A DNA stretch of 64,000 nt, from NCBI GenBank assembly GCA_037693485.1, contig CM075345.1, forward strand, positions 7,905,501 to 7,969,500, given 5' to 3'. Under the pieces are notes generated by a model. The model was not told where the DNA came from. It saw only the letters and a program-made list of their open reading frames with translations, and did not search any database. This document shows, piece after piece, positions 58,501-64,000 of the stretch; positions within the stretch are counted from its first letter, which is position 1, and the number at the start of each line of letters is the position of its first letter. Both the position numbers and the translations under genes were made by a program. This DNA is from Kitagawia praeruptora (lineage: Eukaryota; Streptophyta; Magnoliopsida; Apiales; Apiaceae).

Positions 58501-60796
58501 CAGAAGGTCATTTAGACTTCTATCTGAATTTCAGCGACTCATCTGCTTCTACAATGCACTAGCTCTTTTTTTTTTGTTCCTGGTGTTATTGGCTTGTGGA
58601 TGGAACAGACTATTTGTTTCTATATTTATGCATATTGTGATAATGCTATATTGTCTGATTTGACACATGGATGTGGGATTAAGTCAGCATTTTTATTAGC
58701 ATAAGAATGAAATGCAACATCGTTATAGAACAGGAATTATTTTATGATATATATTTTCTTATAACAAGGAGTATGTTATATAGGACTATCATGAAGATCC
58801 AAATGATAAAATATGTTAAGTCTAACCGTTTTCCATGAAGTTTGCAGCCAGGACATTCTTGAACACACAGACACACAGATTTTAATTTGTTTAGAACACT
58901 CTGAGTTCTTTCATAAAAAGAGGAGAGAGCATGATTCATAATATGCGATTATCTAAATTGCTTTTTCCGAGTCTGTCTTTATAAGTGCTTACTTGCAGTT
59001 TGGAGTTGTTTTAGCCTTTAGGCATACTGATTTTACTTAGATAACCATGCAATCACTCTCGTACACACCCAAAAGATACATCAGACGTCATAATGTTGTA
59101 TTGAACTTATACTGCCTATTGGTTACTCAGTTGTTACTCTAATCTCATATTATGTGATTTATAGTATGAAATTAAGCAAGGACCAAAGTAGTTTGTGATG
59201 AGATTTATCTGGTTTATATTTGGAACAGCACCACTATGAAATCTAATCATAATGGTATTAGTCTCTGTTTGTATATCTGTCTTCTAAGACGGGGAAATAA
59301 TTTGTCCATGGAACTTTTTATATTTTGTGATGATTTTAAATTTCCATGGAGATTTAGTTTGTAATTTGCAAAACATAATATAAACTTTTTTTCATAATCC
59401 ATTGTTTGCAAGAGTTTAGAAGTTACTGTAAAGAGTTTTCTTCTTCAATATGATTTTTCTTTTCTTTTCAAGTTCTATATTAGCTTTCTCCAGATTTTAA
59501 TTTCTTACTTACTTGCAAGTTAAAGAGTAACTAGTTCTACATTGCTTTTACTAATTTCTGATTCAGTAACTGCTGACATAGGTTGGTGATGATTGTCGGC
59601 AAGATGTACTGGCTTTACAAGTTATCTCTCTTCTGAAGGACATTTTTGAAGCTGTTGGACTTGATCTTTATTTATTTCCTTATGGTGTTCTCCCAACGGG
59701 GCCTGAAAGAGGGATCATTGAGGTGAGCTTACTTTCTGTTGACTATATTGTCAAGTGAGGCTATCAAATTGCATTAAGATCTGATCAATGTTTCTTTTCC
59801 TTTCTCAAAAGCTTTATGTAAGTGTGTATTCGGTAGTTGATAACTGATAGTAAAGTAGTAGTAGTATATAAGATATGTATTTATGTGTGTGTGGGTGGGT
59901 GATATGCATGTATTTTATATAGGGCTTGGATCAAATACAAACTTTTGTTAACATGTTGAAATATAGTTATATCAAGTGCCTGTCATTTAAATAATTGAAA
60001 AGCCATCACCCATCCATTAAAAACATGAAGTTGGAATTTTTGTATAACTAGTGTTCAACACATATATAACTAGGGTTCAACATCAAATGTTGAACAATAG
60101 TTATAATTGTATTGAATTAATTATATTTCAGTTTTTTTGTCAAAAAAAATAATTTATATTTCAGTTTTCAACTATTCTTTTTTTTTTTTTTGTAAATATA
60201 TAAGGTTTAGCACAATTATAATTATTGTCAACAAATGAAGTTGAAACGTAGTTTTAGATGCGTTGAACACTAGTTCTACGAAAATTTCAATTTATTTAAC
60301 AATTTTGTTTTCGATTTTTTACCAAAAAAAAAACACTTGGTATTACCAAGGTTCAAAAAGTTTGTACCGAAACCTTCACTATATATATTCTTTCCATATT
60401 CACCATAATACTCTTTATGTGCTTCTTTTTCTTTATTTTATTTATAAATATTTCCTATAAATGCTTTTAGCAAGGTTAAGTATGTGAAAACGGAGTGATT
60501 GTGCTTTGTTCACCATATTGTATCATATCTTTTCACAGCTTGTGTGTGAAGGGTTACCTTGCTGCTCGTCAGCATATGGATGGCATTATCAATACAATGT
60601 TGATGATGGCAGACAGCGGATTACCTTGCTTCAGTAGGGGAGACCCCATTGGAAATCTTCGAAAGAGGTTCCATCCTGAGATGAGTGAGGAGGAAGCAGC
60701 CAATTTTATGATTCGGACGTGTAGTGATGCCTACAACAAGTGGACCACTGCTGGCTATGATTTATACAATATTTGCAGCAGGGCATAGAAAAATGA
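55598..60796 (+). pseudogene. PI4K-alpha (phosphatidylinositol 4-kinase alpha) 3' end, catalytic core missing
   Basis: Exons read in order: about 55598-55645 (GETVVPETGKESKEKD); 57486-57658 (NSSFQALLPLVRQQI, ALDLFQREFDFFDKV, GVLFPLPKEERRAGIR); 57862-58057 (GDDLYLPTATNKLV, stop, GIQVDSGIPLQSAAKVP, ACIFK); 59582-59722 (VGDDCRQDVLALQVISLL, YLFPYGVLPTGPERGIIE); 60539-60788 (LCVKGYLAARQHMDG, GLPCFSRGDPIGNLRKRF, DAYNKWTTAGYDL). Splice signals are GT-AG throughout where seen. Defects: CGA to TGA in NKLV-R-GIQ (about 57930), one base lost after AGYDL so the normal end (IQYLQQGIEK) is out of frame, and no exon for the segment with the catalytic DRHNGN and DFG motifs between 59723 and 60538. It cannot make an active kinase. 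Confidence 0.85.
56205..56573. mobile_element. Foldback MITE with arms of about 170 bp
   Basis: GAGCTATCTGCCAAAAAAC at the left is mirrored by gttttttggcagatagctc at the right, and the arms stay complementary almost to the centre (near 56390). It sits in an intron of the PI4K-alpha pseudogene. No target duplication is obvious. Confidence 0.85.
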
Positions 60797-61416
60797 GCGG
60801 TATTTAGGTCCATCACGTAAATGTATATGTGTATCTTTGTTATTTGATCACTTGCTATTGTTTATATAGGATGGCCACATTTTACAGAGGAATGCCTCCT
60901 TTTGTTGTAAATGTTTCCAAGACCAGTATGTTCATATATACAAGTTTGTTGTTTTAGTGGGCAGTGGGATTCCTCCAAGATTGTAAATATATAGTTTGTA
61001 GCTCGGACATCCTTTTACAGCAGTTTTTTTCCCGGGTAAACTAATGTTATATAATGTTGTTTTAACATCTCGTGGAATTTATTATAAACCTGTACTTGTA
61101 ATGAAAATATATTTGAGAAAAAGGATTCTGAGATTATATCTCAGGGAACTTTTAATTAAAAAGATCTGAATTTACTAAAATATTCACCTCATTTTTATAT
61201 ATAAAAATTAAGCAGAACTTACCTGAGACCCTACTCTCAGTATATTAATATATTTATAGCGGCAACTTTAATGGAAGGGTATGGGCAAAATAAGGATAAT
61301 GGACTAAAATGGCATTTTTTTCAAGATTTTATTACACAAATACCAATTTTAAATTTTTTTGCAAAAAAATAAACGTACTTGTAAATTTATACTTGTTCTT
61401 TATAAATAAATTAGTT

Positions 61417-63590
61417 TTTTTTTTGACTAAAGATGTAAATTCATTCAAATAAGCAAATCCGTATCAAGTACATGAGAAATAACACCAGGAGGAGTACTTA
61501 ACCACTCTCCTAGATCTGACATAAAATAGGAGGCTTTTGCTAACACATGAGCCACCATATTCGCAGATCGATACACAAATTGAACTAGCACTAGATTAAT
61601 GTGCTTTAACAAATAGAGACAATCCTCTACTATCGTACCAAAACAGCCTCTTCCTTTCTTTCCATTGCAAGCCAGGGCTAAACCATGAGAATCGGTTTCA
61701 AAAACACATTGCTGATAACCTTTCTGGATACTCCAAATCAATGCCTCCTTTAACGCTAAAGCTTCCGCCTCCCTGGGATGCCATGCACCTCTGATCCTCC
61801 TGCAACAAGCTGCCACAAACTCGCCTTGATCATTCCGAACAACATCACCAATTCCTATACTACCATCCTGGAAAACTGCTGCATCAGTGTTGATCTTCAC
61901 CCATCCACTACATGGCCTGGTCCAACTACGAGCTCCCATCTCTCCTGCACTCACCTGGGCATCAATCCTCAGCTGTTCCTCCCTCCAATCTGTTAATAGG
62001 TGCGTAGCTGCTGCTTTTACACCAAACACTGACCCATTTATTCGATCCCACACCCATCTATTTCGTCTGCACCAAATAGCCCAACACAGCATAGCCACCT
62101 GGACACATTTCTCCTTAGAAACACTAGCAAAAGTATTACTAATAACCTCCACTGCTGTATCATTCTCAGAGCACTGAATACTATCATTTAAACCAACAGT
62201 CAACCAAACAGTCTTTGCAAACCCACACCTAAACAAAACGTCAGCATCGTTCTCAACCCCAGAGTGGCACCACGGACAAGTAGTTTGAACATCTACATGC
62301 CTTAACGCCAATGCATAGTTTGTTGGAAGACACCCCCTACACACCCGCCATAGAAAATGAGCAACCTTACTTGGAAGATTTAACTTCAATATTTGCTTCC
62401 AAATGCAACTAACGTCCCCCTGATATTCACCCTGCAACCACCGATAACAGCTGCGAACCGTAAACTCACCACTTTCATCTAAGAGCCAAGTCCACGAATC
62501 CTTTTTCTCTAGCAAAGGTAACGGAACTCGTTGAATTAATTCAACATCCCTGGCTTCAAACAAGTCCTCTAACACTTCAATATCCCACCTCCTTTCTCCA
62601 GGAACGAATAAGTTACTAACCTTGGCCATTTGTAAATTACTATGCACACCAGTCATTATAAACCCATTGTTCTTATCCGGTAGCCAAGGAATAGCCCAAA
62701 CAAACGTATCTTCCCCATTGCCAATCTGCCGTCTCACACCTGCTTTGACAGAATCTAATGCAGTCATCAGCCCACGCCACACATAGCTCGGATTGCTCCC
62801 CATATCAGCATCTAAAAAGCATTTATTTGGAAAATAACGTGCCTTCATTACCGCAGACACCAAAGGATTAGCTTCAACAAGTAAACGCCACCCCTGTTTA
62901 GCTAGCATTGCCAAATTAAATTTACGAAGCTCCTTAAGACCCAAACCACCCACTGATTTCGGAGCACACATTCTTTTCCAATTGAGCCACCTAACACCCT
63001 TCCCCTGACTACCATTACCCCAGAGAAATGCATTCATTTTAATCTCCATATCCTCACACAAAGACTCAGGGATCAAAAACAAACTCATCCAAAAGTTTGG
63101 GATGGTTTGTGCTGATGTTTTCAACAGAGTCAACTTGCCAGACTTGGCCAATTCTTTATTATACCAACCTTGTAACTTATGTTGCAGACGATCACTTATA
63201 AAACCAAAAACTTCAGTTTTATTCTTCCCCACTACCATAGGCATACCAAGATAATGCCCCGATTTTTCAACTTGCTGAACTCCCAAGCAATCACACACAA
63301 CACGTCTATCATCTACAGACGTATTTGAGCTAAAAGTAATGGCAGATTTATTATAATTCACCACCTGACCAGACAATAACTCATACTTACGCAAAATACT
63401 CTTCATACTACCTGCTTCCATTTGATTTGCTTTAAAAAAGAAATAGCAATCATCTGCAAAGAGCAAATGAGAGACCCTAGGCGCACCTCGTGCTATTTTA
63501 CATCCAGTAAGCATTCCACTATCCTCAAAACTCCGAATAATTCCTGCCATCCCTTCAGCACAAATAATATATAAATACGAATAATTACTT
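61417..63590 (-). mobile_element. 5'-truncated LINE with long open frame
   Basis: Minus strand. A T-run on the plus strand at about 61413-61424 marks the 3' tail. The 5' end lies inside RT, near YLYIICAEG. A short similarity between flanks (aataaatta, aataattac) may be the target duplication but is not convincing. Confidence 0.85.
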
Positions 63591-63595
63591 GCCAT
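61445..63595 (-). pseudogene. LINE ORF2, RT C-terminus to RNase H, no stops
   Basis: 716 codons open. The RT part begins YLYIICAEGMAGIIRSFE and contains the catalytic LLFADDCYFFF. Next are the thumb and connection (LQGWYNKELAKSGKLTLLK, FLWGNGSQGKGVRWLNWK), a zf-RVT region (LPSKVAHFLWRVCRGCLPTN, CPWCHSGVENDADVLFRC) and RNase H (KINTDAAVFQDGSIGIGDVV, REAEALALKEAL, FETDSHGLALA, RSANMVAHVLAKAS). The endonuclease and first half of RT are missing because of 5' truncation, so it is inactive, but the lack of any stop suggests recent insertion. The ATG at 63595 is fortuitous flanking sequence. Confidence 0.9.
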
Positions 63596-63599
63596 TATC

Positions 63600-64000
63600 C
63601 TTTTTATTCTATTGGCCTTACATTAAATTTGAACCTAAATTGTTAAAGGCTAGTATCGTGCTTAAGGGAGTAATAAGGTGTGAAAAAGGGGGGTTTTATT
63701 GATGATCATACTTTTGGGGAATATTAATTTTGGGTTGATGCTTGCTAGTCGAAATTCATAAAAATATCTATGGATCATTGTGTTTATTCTTTAGCTCTCG
63801 AAAAAAAAAAAAAAAACGAGAAAAAAATGAATAAATTTGAGAGCATTCTTATGTTTGTATGATCCTTCTTCATTCGACTAGTCAAGTTATTATGTAAGGG
63901 TTATTGAAAAATCCAAGTGTGGGGAAGTATTTGTTTTAATAGAAAGGGAATTGGATAATGATTATTGTTGGGTACTAGCTTTTGACATTTAACCTGTTTT
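63600..64000. other. AT-rich DNA, no feature seen
   Basis: Only an A-run near 63797-63815. No coding or repeat ends recognised. Confidence 0.5.

Noticed and set aside
55598..60796. Functional PI4K-alpha gene
   Set aside because: Nonsense codon, terminal frameshift and missing catalytic exons.

Overview
This window is eudicot plant nuclear DNA, very AT-rich and dominated by nested transposable elements. The evidence is GT-AG introns, plant protein families (a nucleoredoxin-like protein, an F-box protein, PI4K-alpha and gamma-COP pieces), Ty1/copia elements, plant LINEs with an RNase H tail, Helitron-type ends, hAT and Tourist-like elements. The species cannot be fixed from the sequence; an asterid is possible, but that is a guess.

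Only two host genes look intact. At the left end (32-2477) a two-exon gene encodes a nucleoredoxin-like protein with three thioredoxin-like folds, a basic nuclear-type N-terminus and an acidic tandem repeat, but no CxxC active site; a truncated partial copy follows it. At 53396-54535 an intronless F-box gene is intact. A small unknown gene (23050-23614) has one frameshift. Downstream of the F-box gene, 55598-60796 holds the 3' end of a phosphatidylinositol 4-kinase alpha gene. It is a pseudogene: it has a nonsense codon, a terminal frameshift and no catalytic-core exons.

Layout. 3268-10640: two inverted arms of about 0.8 kb, each carrying another part of PI4K-alpha. They enclose a truncated copia element (4089-6952) and a block with intron-containing fragments of gamma-COP, a GLE1-like coiled coil and PI4K-alpha, all on the minus strand. 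10640-12975: AT-rich repeats. 12975-19533: a LINE whose 5' part is inverted (twin-priming signature), interrupted by a 1155-bp hAT element with a perfect 8-bp target duplication. 19541-22548: Helitron-like DNA with two elements abutting exactly. 25305-26920: a solo LTR with target duplication CATAA. 27692-28498: a TIR element. 28552-42539: a complete 14-kb copia element with a 4.8-kb extra reading frame after pol and LTRs packed with heat-shock-element cores; about eleven stops or frameshifts break its frames. 42540-45690: MITEs, a Tourist element and a LINE tail. 45940-52418: Helitron end, a 432-bp higher-order tandem array, and a clean 643-bp tandem duplication. 61417-63590: a 5'-truncated LINE with a long intact frame.

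There is no operon-like cooperation among genes. The biology here is mostly transposon nesting, gene-fragment capture and host-gene decay. The most interesting signals are the HSE-like cluster in the copia LTR, its large extra ORF, the redox-dead nucleoredoxin-like gene, and the scattered PI4K-alpha pieces.
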